64,000 nt of DNA from Cryptomeria japonica (GCF_030272615.1 NC_081412.1:671362852-671426851), one strand, 5' to 3'; numbered from the stretch's first letter, positions 43,270-56,797 are shown. Notes: generated by a model from the letters alone, not told the origin. Translations and numbers: made by a program.

Positions 43270-44274
43270 TATTTTTTTCATTATCCATTTTCACCATATA
43301 CACTTATACTTCTAGTTAGGCTTGTAAGGCTTATCATATTTCTCATGCTTCTCATATTTATCATTCCTATCATGCTTATCAAATTTATCATGCCTATCAT
43401 ATTTAGATATTCTCTCCAAGCATCTAGAAGAAAAATGTCCTATCTTATTCTAAGAAAAACATTCCAAGGGCAATTTTCCATCATATTTACCAGCTCCTTT
43501 AGGCAATCTTCGAGAAATCAATGCTTCAATCTCCTCCAATTCTCTTTCTTAATCTTCTATTTCTCCTCTCTCTCTTTCATATATGGATATTTCGCATTCA
43601 TCGGGATCATATTTTTGCTTTGTAGATATAGATGCTCTAAATGTTGTCTCAAAATTTCCATCTATTTCACCAAATTTGCTCAGTTCAAATGTGGCAGTCT
43701 TTCCAACCAACATATCTCTTGTCATAGTAGTCACACTCCAGATCTCATCAATAGTAGCTTCCTTGTATTTGTAAGTAGGAGGCAATAATCTCAACACCTT
43801 AGCAACAATTTCATCTCCTTCAAGGGTCTCGCTGACACATATGATGCCTAAGACAAGTTCATTCACTTTATCCATAAAGGAATCTATGTTCTCATCTTCT
43901 CCCATTCTTAGCATCTCATACTTCCCTTTCAAACTCTACAACTTAGCAACTTTGACTTGTTTATCTCCTTCAAACAAGGTCTCAAGCTTCTCTCAGATTT
44001 CATGTGCAGTCTGAAGTCCCATCACATTAGTAATTTCCGAATCAGTTAGGGCGCTCAACAATGATTCCTTAGGTCTAATGTTATTTTCAGCTTCCTTGAT
44101 CTCATCAGCCATAACTGGTGCATTTAGAAGAACAAAATAGGCATTCTTTGTAATCTTCCAGTAATCTTCTCCAAGACATCTCAAGTGTGCCTCCATCCGG
44201 TTCTTCTATATAGCATAATTACTTCCATCAAATCTCAGACTCTCCTTCTTAAAGATAACTCGTCCAGTTGCCAT
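43270..44274 (-). pseudogene. gag: Copia Gag (UBN2 type), 3' truncated
   Basis: The start ATG at 44274 lies 44 nt from the PBS. The frame runs through a nonsense codon to MEAHLRCLGEDYW, LSALTDSEITNVMGLQTAHEI (44196-43993), another stop, and the UBN2 part with FMDKVNELVLGI and VAKVLRLLPPTYK (43932-43549), all in one frame. The zinc knuckle near 43440-43480 has a stop in place of one residue (CFS-stop-NKIGHFSSRC). The repetitive DKHDRNDKYEKHEKYDK tail runs to ~43310. PR, IN and RT are missing beyond the gypsy-type LTR. Confidence 0.85.
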
Positions 44275-44317
44275 CCCGGATCTTCCTCAAGCAATTAAGA
44301 TTCTTTCGGAGGATCTA

Positions 44318-44329
44318 GCTCTGACACCA
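44318..44329 (-). other. Primer-binding site of the 43-46 kb copia
   Basis: The minus strand reads TGGTGTCAGAGC, one change from the initiator-Met type site, 5 nt from the LTR. Confidence 0.85.
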
Positions 44330-44334
44330 ATTTT

Positions 44335-45663
44335 TGGCAACAATAATGAGAGAAAATTGAGAGGGGGGGAATCATTTTTCACTGGATCTACCAACTCAAC
44401 CACAAATACAAATCTAATAAATTGCAACAACAACAAAGATAAGAAAATTAATAGCACAACACACAACACCAATTTTTTGATGCGGAAAACCTGGTTAAGG
44501 GAAAAACCACAGTGGGAACTACCCATAAGAAGATACTTCATAGTATTATGTGAAAATCGTTACAATGGGGAATGCACCAGTATTCAGGCACACTGCCTAG
44601 AGCTTACAACTCAAGATACAATAACCTAGAAGACTACAACCCTTAGGGAAGTCTGACTGACTTACAACAAGGTACAAACTACAATCTAGAAGGAATGAAC
44701 TACAATAATAGCATCTGCAAATGCTTGATGATAATTTTGATTAAGCACATTTGTCTTCTCTACAACACCAATCTCGTCTTAATAAACCACACCGAAAGAT
44801 GAATCCCTTGTTCACACATACATCACTCTCTGATAATGCAGACATAACCTCGATAGCTAAATTACATGACTATATCACCTATTTATACAATTCATCAACC
44901 TTTACAATAAGGTCGGCTAAATCCTCAACTCATAATTATAAAATTACATCACATGATACAAAGATCAACCACTGGACCAATATAATGATATACATGATAA
45001 AACATGGACCTAATTCAAATCTCTAAATATGCATCATCACCAAGAATCACACCAAGATCAACTGCAACACACTACACCATCAGGAATACCGCATAACCTA
45101 AAGGACATCACCGGTTTTGAAAAATCACCAAGAACTTACATAACAATCAATTTGGATCATCAAAAAAAATATGACACAATTAGGAAACACTAGTAGGCAT
45201 GTTAGAGTCATTAGTAACAACTGCAACAACACCACTTATGAAATCTTTATCCATCAACATCTAAAACTCAAGAGAACTCAAACAATAACAGCTGTCATGA
45301 AGAAAGATAACTTGTGGAGCACCAAATCATGAACCATCTAAAATGAAGATACACAAGACCATCCAAAACAATCTCCCAAAAACTTAGCTCAAGACCTGAT
45401 CACACCGAAATATACCAGAGGAGATACTAAAATCTACAAAGCACTGATCAAAAGAAAAAAACTACAAACCACATCATATGATATGATTAATTAAGCTTTC
45501 CAGATCACCAAAACCAATACAAAAATATATAATGATACTTGAAATACTCCATACACCAAACCATGATCCCAACAAACCAATCTGCAACCACCAGAGCAAT
45601 AAATCATAGGAATATGTTGACATCAATGACACCAACATATCCTAGCACCAACAATGCCCAACA
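44335..45663 (-). repeat. 5' LTR of the 43-46 kb copia
   Basis: About 1.33 kb (plus strand TGGCAACAATAATG...CAATGCCCAACA). The end at 45663 was chosen by analogy with the ATGCCAACA and AAGCCAACA ends of two neighbouring LTRs; 45653 is the alternative. It carries the module CCCACTGTGG-TTTTTCCC (minus) at ~44500-44525 and the GACATCAATGACACC motif near its U3 start. Confidence 0.75.
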
Positions 45664-47559
45664 AAAGATCTGCCACCAAATCACATGCTGAGGATGCAAA
45701 GACACAACCATTAGTGAGTGAGAAAAGTGTTTGAATTTTTCTGGCTAGGAGAATAGGAGCACATAGAAACCATTAGCTTTCATGTAATTTTTGTTAGTTC
45801 ACTCTTTACTGTCATATAGAAAATTGATACATATAGTATTTTAAATGTTGTGATATTAAAAATATATTTTTTTACATGTGTTGATGTTGTAGAATAGTAT
45901 GTGGTACAACATACTCGTATCTTTACATATGGTGGTGTTATGATAGAATCACTAAATAATAACCCATATAAGGAATATAATGTTTGTAGGAAGCATGAAT
46001 ATTCTTGCAAGGGAATTTGTAACAAAATTAAATCTCATGTATTATATTAGAGAAAAATAATATTTGAGAAGATGGCACAAGGTATGAGAAGTAGGTAACA
46101 ATGAAGTTATACTTGTATGTATTAGTATAAGTTGTGAGCTAGTAGAATTGGCTATATATTGATAACAAGTTTATACCAACAATATTAAGGTTGTAACAGT
46201 GAGTTTTTAGGTTCCCCACACTCTCACAGGATTTATTGGTTTATTATTTTATCCCTTGCACACTACTGGAAAGGTTTAAGCAAGTTGTGCCTTGTGTCCC
46301 TGCAAAAATTGTGATGTCAACAGATGAAACCTAATGGGATCTCGAGATATACTTGTATTCTCACAATTAAGGAAAAGTTATGCCCCACGACCTCGCAAGT
46401 TAGTGGATATTTCTTATTAAATATTTGTGGGAGTGCAATGAAATAGAGATGTAACTGTTTGATGTGGAAAAAGTAATTTCCATGATTGCATAGGTTATTC
46501 CAAGTTGGAAAGAGTCAAGTAGTGATGAGTAGGAAGGTACCATGTGTCTTGGGGGAACTAACAGTTGGAGTAGAAAGAAGGCCTTGCACCCTTGCAAAGA
46601 AGATGATGTGGACACTAGATGGAATGTGAGACAATAGGAAATGATAGGTGTCTTATAAGTCAAAATCTAATATGAATCACATGTCCCTCCATGATAGCGT
46701 CAATACTGACATCCATCGCCAACAAGCTCTATATAACTTTTGCATTCACTTGAAAGGTTTGGTGCAAAATGAGATCATGGCTCCTTCATTATGTCATCCA
46801 TAGAATAACAAAATTCAACATTGTGATTTACATGAAACATTTCCTTGTATATGAAAATTGCCACTTGTGGTCTACCATACAACACCTTAGCATTCACCTA
46901 GCACTAACAACCCTATTTTTTTTAAATTTCCTAACATGCTTCTTGCATGGAGGGTTGTTCCTATGGTCCTCTAGAATACATCCACACACATAAATACAAT
47001 ACAACCTCCCATATTATCAACTAGACATGTTATAAAAATTTAAGATTGACAAAGTATTGTGATGAATCAATCTACTATCCAGGAATACATCTTTGTGGTG
47101 TGTTCAGTGTACACTATTTTATGGTTTTCTTTATGCTTCTTATGGACAAACATTACTTCAAAACCAACAAACATGGATTCCCCTATCAAAAAATGCATCC
47201 AATCTCGCATGTGGAATTGTTGCACAAAGGTCTTTTATAGAATCATCTCTAACGTAAATTGTTGTCCACTCAATGTTGTTTGATGAGAAATGCAAGACAT
47301 CTTCACTACAATTTTGGACTTACAAATCATCAACTTGCCATTTTTATCATCTCCCCATCCTAACAACTAAATGTACCAGACCTGTGGTATATGGAATATA
47401 GTACTAGTACACAAGGGATATAACAATATTTAATAAATAAATATAATTGCAAGTATGTCTATTCTTAAATAATAGTATATTCATTATAATCATTTTTTGT
47501 ATATTATCTTCAATGTTCACATGCAACAACAAATTAGATATATATGTTGTAAAATCATG
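45664..47559. other. AT-rich non-coding DNA
   Basis: Small ORFs only, all under 90 codons and without domains. No LTR ends or local duplications recognised. Confidence 0.5.
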
Positions 47560-48950
47560 TCGCTCCTTTCAATAAATGTGAAATGAAGACATATCACACA
47601 TCAAACATTCAAATAAGTTTACTTCTGAATCTTCAAAAATATGATGTTTTATTTGCCATGGAAGTTTATGTAGCCATTTAATTAGAAACATCTTGGCAAT
47701 ATGATTGATATCAACTACATCATTTGTATTACTCCCTAACAAACAACATGAACCTAATGATAATGAGCATATAGTCATTCTATAAGAAAGACAACATTGA
47801 GACTTGGCTGGATAGAGCCATGAATAGCAATCCAATTCATTTTTTTTTTAGGAGCACTAGAGACATGAAGTGTCAAAACAAAGGAAATGATAGTTACGAA
47901 GATGGGAACGACACTATTTTATTATCAAGGATAAACATTGCATATCAAATTTTAATGTTGCAAAGGTAGTCCTCAATCTCCCAACAGCTTTTAGAGACCA
48001 TTTCTAGGCTTAAATCAAATGCATTACACTCCACCTAAGACAAAGATAAAATATATGTATGCATTGTGTCACTGAGAAGGCATCCTTAGTCGTAAAGTAA
48101 AGTCTTAGCACTATTAGTGATGTCACATAAATTATTTGTAGTAATTTAATCACTCTCCCTAGCAAGTCACATGAAACTCATAGTAATGGTCTTGTAGTCA
48201 TTATATAAGGAAAACAATATCGAGATTGTCATTGCATAAAGCTAGTATATGACAAAATGATAATCTAAATTGAATACAAGGGAATGACACTATAAAATTA
48301 TTAGTGGATACAAGGGAATGAAAGTACACAAAGACATTCATAGTTGGAATGGTGACAGGATGGTGATGAAGATACCTAGATAGAGCGATGAATAACACTG
48401 ATTCATAAGATTTTCTAAAAAGCATCACAGACTTGAAGTGTGAAAACAAATAAATATGACAACCACCAAAAATGTCAGACAGTCATGGCATATCAAATCC
48501 TTATGTTCCAAAACCAGTCCTCAATAGCACAACAACTAAGAGAGACAATTTGTAGGCTTATATCAAATGCATTATAGTCCACCTAAGAAAGATCTAAAAA
48601 GTATACATAGTGACAATGAGAAGGAATCCTTGGCCTACAACTAAAGTCTTTTGAAATATAAGTGATGACACATAAATTATATGTAGTAGTTGTAGCATTC
48701 CCCCTCACAAACCATAGTAAGATTACCATACCATTTTTAGTACACAAATACATTCATAGTTGACATGGGGACATGATGGTGAGGAAGATGGTTGTATAGA
48801 GCCATGAATAATAATCCATTTCATATGATTTTCTTAGGAGCAGCAGAGACATTGAGTATCAAAACACGTGAAAAGAGACAGTCACCAAAATGTACACCAA
48901 ATATGGAGTGAATATTATGTTCCTTCTATCTTACAAAATGCATGCCAAAC
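47560..48950. repeat. Degenerate ~0.4-0.57 kb tandem repeats
   Basis: Three diverged copies. Anchor one (AGCCATGAATARYAATCCA followed by AGGAGCA...AGACATGAAGTGTCAAAAC) occurs at ~47816, 48388 and 48800. Anchor two (AAAGTCTT...AGTGATGNCACATAAATTAT) occurs at ~48100 and ~48650, with a partial earlier copy near 47700. No coding potential. Confidence 0.75.
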
Positions 48951-49401
48951 ATTCCCTTTGCACAATGCTATCGATATTTTATTTTGTTGTTCAATTATAG
49001 ATTAAATAAACATTTGAAATCTACATCATAGTTCCTTCGATGCTATATTGTTGATATCATACTTATCTTGAGAACATCGATGGAAGGAGCTGTATGATTG
49101 ATATGTGAAAAAAATCTTATAGACATGTCAGAATATGAAGTTACTATTTCTTATATTGACCATAATCATTTGATCTATTATATGTTTATATCATGATCTT
49201 CATCTATGTAAGGTTGTCTACCACCAATATTTACTAGTTTCATATCATTTTATCTCAAGAACCAGATCGTGCAATCAAATTTTCATTGATACATGGAATA
49301 AATTTATTATTTTATATAAGCTACTTTGTGACTTGATATCTTTTGATTGCTCATGTTAATGTATGAATAGAAATTGATCACTTTCTCTTATTATGGCAAC
49401 A
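48951..49401. other. Non-coding DNA upstream of unit B
   Basis: No ORF. It may be the true upstream part of the dispersed unit, lost from unit A because the first copia element sits at that point. Confidence 0.4.
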
Positions 49402-50975
49402 AGTTCCAATTTATTATCTATGTGTTTACTTCAACATGATCGATGGGAAAATCGCCAAGTCTTATAGATAACACTATTTTCCTTGATAGGATATTTATGT
49501 CAAACTTAATGCAACTATCTATATTGATACAAAACTAACTACTTCAACTGCTAATTGTTATCTACAAAAAATATCTACATCTATTTCCTAGCAACTTGGA
49601 AATGTTCAAGGTCCACCACCCCTTGATCACACATATGTTTTATTGCGAGTTTCCTTAACATGTTCTCATGAGCCAGAAAGAAAATTTACATCTACACTAA
49701 CCCAACTATGGCTGACACAACGAAGGGAAGAGAATCCATATTACCCGAGGTAAGTAATAGAATATATATATTAATAGTTCATTTTGTACAGTGAATGAAA
49801 TAGTTAAGGGCCATGATTATGTTGTGAAGAAAGTCACCACCTTTCAAAAGAGAGGCTATTTCCCAAGGTACACATCATTCCAATGATGCAAGGAGAATAT
49901 AAAGAGAGGAAGGCTTGGATAAAAGGGAACACAAAGAATACTCTAAAAATCAAACTATCATCATTACAAAAATTCTGAATAAATCAATGTCTATGTTTGC
50001 ATTTGTTGTTTCAAATTGATTCCAGATTTCAAAGCTTCAACAACACCTTTCAGGGATATCAATTCGTGAGTTGACATTCTAATATTACCTGATTGCAAAT
50101 GTGATTTTAGGGTAATACAAATGAAGGGACATTACACATGTTAATGATGGGGAAATCTAAAGCTAGTAATCATATTGTAAAAAACACTTATTATTATCTC
50201 TGACTTAGTTAGCTATTCCTGATAAAATGCACATAACACTTGGATATGATTATATTTATTATGTCATTTTATTTTCTACTGCTATTGAAATCACTTTCAT
50301 GATACTTCAACGATGCAAAAATCATTTCCTCATACAAATCTATTAAACCCTATAATTTGAATTCAACAAACCCTAAAAAACTTATATATCTGTCAAAAAA
50401 ATAATAGCAATTATGTGGATTTCATACATACCAACTTCCTACTCCCCCTTGGCTCTCGCACTGCTCCATAGAAGTCATGTTATGCAATATTTTTTCCAAT
50501 ACATCATGTTGCCTCTCCTGCTATTTTCTCACACCGCATTTACCCACCTTGCAAACAAAATTGCATCCACAAATCCATCAATTTTAACTTGATGTATACT
50601 TAAAAAACCTACTAAAATCCACAATACTTCCCTCTTAAGCACTTGAAACCCTAGAAATCTAATAAACCATATGTAACTTGTAAAGCACCAAAATAAATGC
50701 CAATTATCTCCAATTCATACACACCTACTTTTTTGAACACCTTTTCTATTTCCTACTCTATTTCAAGAAACTACAACATCTACCTTTCATATTCCCCTTG
50801 GGTCTTGTCCTGTTATTTTACGTTAACACGACGTGGTCGTTAGTTGACCACTACTTTACAGACGTTGTATTATGCACTATTCCCATGCATCATGTTCTCT
50901 CTTGTGTTGTTTTCTCCAACTGCCTTTACCGACCCTAAAAAAAAGAAATTGCATCCCCAAATCTGTCAATTTTAA

Positions 50976-51009
<34 letters not shown>

Positions 51010-51327
51010 CCTACTTATATCCTTCCCTCTTTTGCACTTTAAAACCTACAAATCTAATAAACCCTATGTAACTTTTAAACCACCAATGAAATGCTAGTGA
51101 TCTTAGTTCCATACACACTTGGTTGTTTGTCCGCCTTTTGTATCTCCTCCTCTGTTAGTTTTGGTCTGTTTCAACTTACTGCGACCTCTACCTTTGCTAT
51201 AGCATACTTTAGTCTCCTCCTGGTAACACGTCGTGTTTCTTCTCTGAAGCGTCGTGTTATGCAATGTATGTATTTGGACTTCGCTTTCTCCTCGCCTCTT
51301 ATTTTCTCCCCTATTTTCCCACATTAG
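49402..51327 (+). repeat. Dispersed repeat unit B (uninterrupted)
   Basis: Matches 8762-9667 followed directly by 19463-20429, so it is an empty-site relative of unit A. It has a longer (AT)n tract at 50978-51008 and ~60 bp after it that are absent from unit A. The internal tandem sub-repeats have anchors near 50479, 50866 and 51254. The short ATG-to-GTAAGT stretch at 49708-49751 is kept. Confidence 0.92.
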
Positions 51328-53105
51328 GAAGCCTTCGCGCTCATGACACTCCCTTTTCGTCCAACAACTCCATCCGTATGCCATCTCCAGTAGGTCAACC
51401 GCATGCAATTACCAATTTGCTGTCGACTTCACACAGTTACCATTTTGTTGTCGACTTCACGCGGTTAGTTCTCCAACTATTCCTGTCAACGTCCATGAGG
51501 CCACTTTTCCCATTTTTGGCGACTTAACGCATGCATGTATGCTGAATGATGGTATGGCACTTTTGTACGATTCTATGTGTGTAGGGAGTACGGGGCGCAA
51601 TTTTTTGGCTAGATAGCCAGCTCCTATCAGATGAGCGGGCTCACTTTGATCATCCAACCGTGAAATAATTTGACATGATTGGTATTATCCAACAGTCAAA
51701 TAATTGCTCAAGCTCTACAAGCACATTAAAATCTTGCCTTCCCCAGAAGAAACACAACTTCATGCATGCTCTGTTAATGGTGAGTCGGAAAATGCAAGGC
51801 GAAAATAAAAAGACTGAAATATCTGACAGCGTGCAACACTCCAATCGTCTTTCATTCTCATCTCATATAAAGAATACCTTCATGTAATAATGAGAGGAAT
51901 GGTATTTACTAGCGCTTGTACTTAAATGAGGTGTAATGATTACACGGATAGCAATTTATATCATATTTATCAAAGCAATTTCCGTCTGTATTATTTCTGT
52001 GAAGAAAATATATATCTAATCTGTATTACTTATATTCCCAGTCTTGTTTGATTAAAACCAAAATCTCTAAACAAACAGAACATATTCATTGGTGTGAGCT
52101 GAAATTTAGAAAACACAATATAAGAAATTCCTCTCTTGTAAGAATATTGTCTCTAGTTTTGTGTCTGAGAGCTGTATATAGATAAAGCATGAATCTAATT
52201 AGCGCCTCTGGACTTGTTTTATGTTTCAATGAATGAATGAAGGGTTTGGATAATGCTGAGCAAGGGCTCTTAAATAGTAAGTCTTTGTTAATATTAAAAT
52301 TGCATTAACAACATCAGCAGTAGCTAGTAAAAATTCAATATTAATAAAATAATTTTTTGAGAAAAAATGTTGTCAAACTGATAATTAGTATCAATTTGAC
52401 AAAAAAAAACATTCATTTTCCCAACATATTTCAATGTAAAGAGAGAAAACCTTTAAACTACATAAGCCCAATCTAACACAAACAAATAAAATATTCATAT
52501 GTTAATAAATACATATAATTTATTTTCTTCATCAAAATTAAATTGCATTATATTCCTGAAATAATCATATAAATATATGATATAAAAAACCAAACAGTGA
52601 TGTAAATTTGAAGTGTTTATTTTTTGGAGAAAATCCACACTAATTTATAACAGCCCTAAAACAGCACTACAAGCTGACAAAAATTCCAGTTTTTGGCAGA
52701 TTTTTCCCAACCCTGAAAAAATAATGGTGTTTAGCTTTCCTCCCGGGTCCTCTTGTGAATGTTAAAATCGAACAAGAAATGGCAGTGGAAAGAATAGATA
52801 AATGCACATTAATAGACCTAACATCATTCGGAAAAAATACGGAAAACATTAGGTTGGATTAGTAGAAACGATTTTATGTGGAGCCCTTAAACGTCCAGTC
52901 TTCCTCAACCAGATTTTGTGTGAAAACAAAGCGTACAGAATTCCACCAACACGAAAATAAAGTATACAGAATTTAATATGGAATTCCGGCAAGGCAGAAA
53001 AAAACAATGATAATTCCCGGTGTGAGACTAATTTCCGTCGTGGGGTGCCCCCACACGGGATAGTAGCAGGGGAGCAAATAAATCATATTATAATATTATT
53101 ATATT
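51328..53105. other. Non-coding, comparatively GC-richer region
   Basis: Follows unit B. It has a 28-bp imperfect tandem duplication (51409-51436 and 51437-51464, TTACCA(A/T)TTTG(C/T)TGTCGAC core). An ATG-led stretch runs into a GGTGAGT donor-like site near 51762-51785. Nothing supports a complete gene. Confidence 0.5.
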
Positions 53106-53820
53106 ATTACACGGAGATATATTGAATTTTTTTTAATGTCAAGTATTATGGTTATGGTTAGCATTAGGGTTAAGGTTAGTGTTACGATTGGGGATAAGGT
53201 TTACATCATGATTCGGGTTAGGGTTAGAGTTATGATAATGGTTAATATTTATATCATGGTTAGGGTTAGCATCAACGTTAGGGTTTGGTTTTGGTTTAGG
53301 ATTATGGTTATGGTTAGGGTTATGGTTACAGTTTAATATTAGGGTTAAATTTATGGTTAGGGTTAGGGTTAGGGTTTAGTGTCAGGGTTACAATTGTGTT
53401 TAGGGTTTACATCAAAAGTAGGGCAAGGGTAAGAATAATTACAATTAGGGTTAGGGTTAGAATTATAATTGGGGGTATCATTAGCATTTGGTTTATGGTT
53501 ATGTTTTGGATCAGAGTTAAGGTTAGTATTATGGTCATGGTTAAGGTTTACATCATGGTTAGGGTTATGATTAGGGTTAGGGTTTAAGGTTAAGTTTATG
53601 GTTAGGGTACAGTGTCAAGGTTACAATTATGTTAGGGTTTACATCAAAGCTAGGGTTAGAATAAGGGTTATGGTTCAATTACATTAAGGTGAGGGTTAAA
53701 TTAGTATTAAAGTTAAATTAAGATTAGGGTTTGGGCTAGAATAAGGCTAGGAATAGATTATGATTAAAGTTCAATTTGGGTTAGGGTTAAGTTTAGGGTA
53801 CAATTAATGTTAGGGTTAGG

Positions 53821-54018
53821 GTTTAGGATTATGGTTAGGTTAGAGTTATGATTAGGGTTAGGGTAAGGATTATGATTAGGTTTAGGGTTTAGGATTATGG
53901 TTAGGTTAGAGTTATGATTAGGGTTAGGGTAAGGATTATGATTAGGTTTAGGGTTTAGGATTATGGTTAGGTTAGAGTTATGATTAGGGTTAGGGTAAGG
54001 ATTATGATTAGGGTTAGG
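53821..54018 (+). repeat. 66-bp higher-order tandem repeat, three copies
   Basis: Three nearly identical 66-bp units (53821-53886, 53887-53952, 53953-54018) each start GTTTAGGATTATGG. Each is made of eleven hexamer-like steps. This is a recent local amplification inside the older degenerate array. Confidence 0.95.
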
Positions 54019-54852
54019 GTTTTGGGTTATTGTTAGGTTTAAATTGTTTACATCATGGTTGGGGTTAAGGCTATTAGGTTTACGATTATGGTTAGGGTCA
54101 TAGTTAGGATTATGGCTATGGTTAGGATTTACATCCAAGCTAGGGTTAGGGTTAGAGTTAAGGTTAGGTTTAGGGTTAGGGCCATGATTAACACCATGGT
54201 TAGGGTTAGATTTAGGCTTAGGGTTAGGATTTACATCATGCTTAGTGTTGGGGTGAGGATTATGGTTGTGGTTAGGGTTTAAGATTAAGCCTAGGGTTAA
54301 GGTTATGGTTTGGGTTAGGGTTTAAGGTTAGGATAAGGATTATGGATAGGATTTACTATTAGGATTAGGGATAGGTTTTGAGTTATGATTAGGATTATGG
54401 TTAGGATTAGGTTTTAGGGTTAAGGCTAAGGATTATTTTTAGGGTTAGAGTTTATGGCTATGGTTAGGTTAGGGTTAAGGTTTAGAGTTATGGTTAGGAT
54501 TATGGTTAGTGTTATGGTTTATATCATGGTTGGGGTTAGAGTTAGGGTTAGGTTTATAGTTAGGCTTAGGGTTATAGTTATGGTTAGGATTATGACTAGG
54601 GTTAGGGTTTACATCATGGTCAGGGTTAGCATTAAGGGTTAGTGTTAGGATGAATGTTAGTGTTTATATCATGGTTATGGTTAGGTTAGCATTTGCATCA
54701 TGGTTAGGGTTGGGGTTAGGGTTATATTTAGGTTTAGGGTTATAATTATGGTTAGGGTTAGGGTTCGGATTTATGTATCATGGTTAGGATTAGGGTTTAC
54801 ATCATGGTTAGAATTACGGGTAGGGTTAGGGTTAGGTTTAGGGTTATTTTTA

Positions 54853-54966
54853 GGGAAACAACTATCCAACCCTTAGGATGCACCAAGATATCAATACCCT
54901 TCATATATTATTAATGCATTGTAATAGATGATTAGTGCATTCTAAGGGTTGTAGAGTTGTGTTCCC
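54853..54966. mobile_element. hAT-like MITE, 114 bp
   Basis: Terminal inverted repeats of about 30 bp with a few mismatches (GGGAAACAACTATCCAACCC against the reverse of GGGTTGTAGAGTTGTGTTCCC). The element is flanked by a perfect 8-bp duplication TATTTTTA (54845-54852 and 54967-54974). The 8-bp target duplication fits the hAT superfamily. No coding capacity. The interior is AT-rich and distinct from the surrounding telomere-like repeat. Confidence 0.85.
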
Positions 54967-56483
54967 TATTTTTATGGTTAGGGTTTAGGGTTATGATTAG
55001 GTTAGGTTAGGGTTAGGGTTATGATTAGGGTTAGGGTTTGGGTTAGGATTAAGGTTAGGGTTAGAAAAGGCTTAGGATTAGAATAGGGTTCAATTATGCT
55101 CAAATTAGGGTTCAAGTTGTAGTTACTAGTTAGGGTTCAAATTTATGATTAGAGTTGAGTTTAGGGTTAACATTCAATTAGAGGGATTAGGGTTAATGGT
55201 TAAGTTATAGTTAATTAAAGTCGGGGCTTGATTGTGGAAAGGGTTTAATTATATTTAGGGTTAGGATTAGAGGTCAATTAGAGTTATGATTCAATTACAT
55301 TAGGGCTAGGTTTAAATTAGGATTAGGGATAGTGCTTATTTATGGTAAAATTAGGATTCAAGTTGTAGTTAGGGATTAATTCTAGGGTTATAATTAAGCT
55401 TAGGGTTAGGTTATGGTTAGGTCTCAATTATGATAAGATTAGGTTATTGGTAGGGTTAAATTAGGTATAGATTAGGGATATGGTCAAGGATAGTGTTTGA
55501 TTGTGATATGGGTTTAATTATAGTTAGGGTTAGTATAATATTTTATTTTGGGCTAGCATTAGGATAATTATTCAATTACATTAGGGTTAGGGTTAAATTA
55601 TGATTAGAGTTCAATTATGTTATGGTTTTGGTGTAAAATTCAATTAGGATTAGGTTTCAAATCAATATATGGATATTATCTAGTTTACTAATGGAGTTAT
55701 AGATTAGGTTTTCGATTAGAGATATAGTTAGATTTAGGGTTATTATTAGGTTAGGCATAAGGTTAGGGTTAGGGTTAGGGTTAAGATTTCAATTAGAGAT
55801 ATTATTAGAGATAGTATAGCAATTATGATGTTTTTGTTGAAGATTGAGGTTAGGGTTAGGTTTAGGGATAGGGTTATGGTTAGGGTTAGGGTTTAGTGTT
55901 AAGGTTAGTATTATGGTTAGGGTTTCTATCAAGGTTAATGTTAGGGGTAGATTATGATTAGGGTTTACATAATGATTAGGGTTAGGATAAGGATTTTAGT
56001 ATAAATATTATTTTAGGTGATGACCTAGAGAAGGGAGGGACAAGGAAGAGGAGACAGGTGAGAGGGTTGAATTAGGATTAGTGTTTAATTAGAATTAGGG
56101 TTTGTACTAGAAATCAATTAAATTAATTTTTAATTAGCGTTAGGGATAAATTTAGGGTAGGGTTCACTTATGGTTAGATTAGGGTTCAAGTTGTATTTAG
56201 GGTTTCATTCTAGGGTTAGATTTTATTTTAGGGTTAGGTTATAATGGTCAGGGTTGAATTATAGTAGGATTAGGTTCAAGGTTAAGGTTTCACTACATTT
56301 AGGATTACAATTTTAGGATATCCTTGGGGCAAGGATTTGTGTTAAATTGGGGTTAGGATTAATGTAATGTTATGATTAAGGTTACTATTACGTGATAAAT
56401 TTAGGGGTTATGATTAGGGTTCAAATATGATTTGAGTTATAGTTTAATTAGCTTATGATTCAAGAACAATTATGGCTTCAAGA

Positions 56484-56797
56484 TTTAGGGTTACAATTTA
56501 ATTTAATGTAAAATTAGGTTTAGGTTTAGGATTTAACATGTCTTAGGGTTTTATAAGAACTTAAGAGTGTAGTAAGGTTTGGGTTAGTGTTAGGGTTCAA
56601 TTTTGTTTAAGATTAATGATGGATTAGATTCTATTAGTTTAGGGTTACAATTTAATTTGATTTACAATTAGGTTTAGGTTTAGGGTTTAACTTGTCTTAA
56701 GGTTTTATAAGAACTTAAGAGTGTAGTAAGGTTTGGGTTAGTGTTAGGGTTAAATTTTGTTTAAGATTTATGATGGATTAGATTCTATTAGTTTAAA
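56484..56797 (+). repeat. 154-bp tandem duplication
   Basis: 56484-56637 is repeated at 56638 onward with few changes (TTTAGGGTTACAATTTAATT... through GATTAGATTCTATTAG). It lies in the decayed distal part of the telomere-like array. Confidence 0.9.

Noticed and set aside
45780-48449. Small ORFs of 64-88 codons
   Set aside because: Short, AT-rich, no domains, and partly inside tandem repeats. They overlap in both strands.
53821-54018. Regular repeat considered as a CRISPR array
   Set aside because: Units are directly contiguous with no unique spacers, and the genome is eukaryotic.
53136-54642. Several ORFs rich in Val/Arg/Met or, on the minus strand, Asn/Pro
   Set aside because: Simple translations of the GGGTTA-type repeat. 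Stop avoidance is a product of the repeat.
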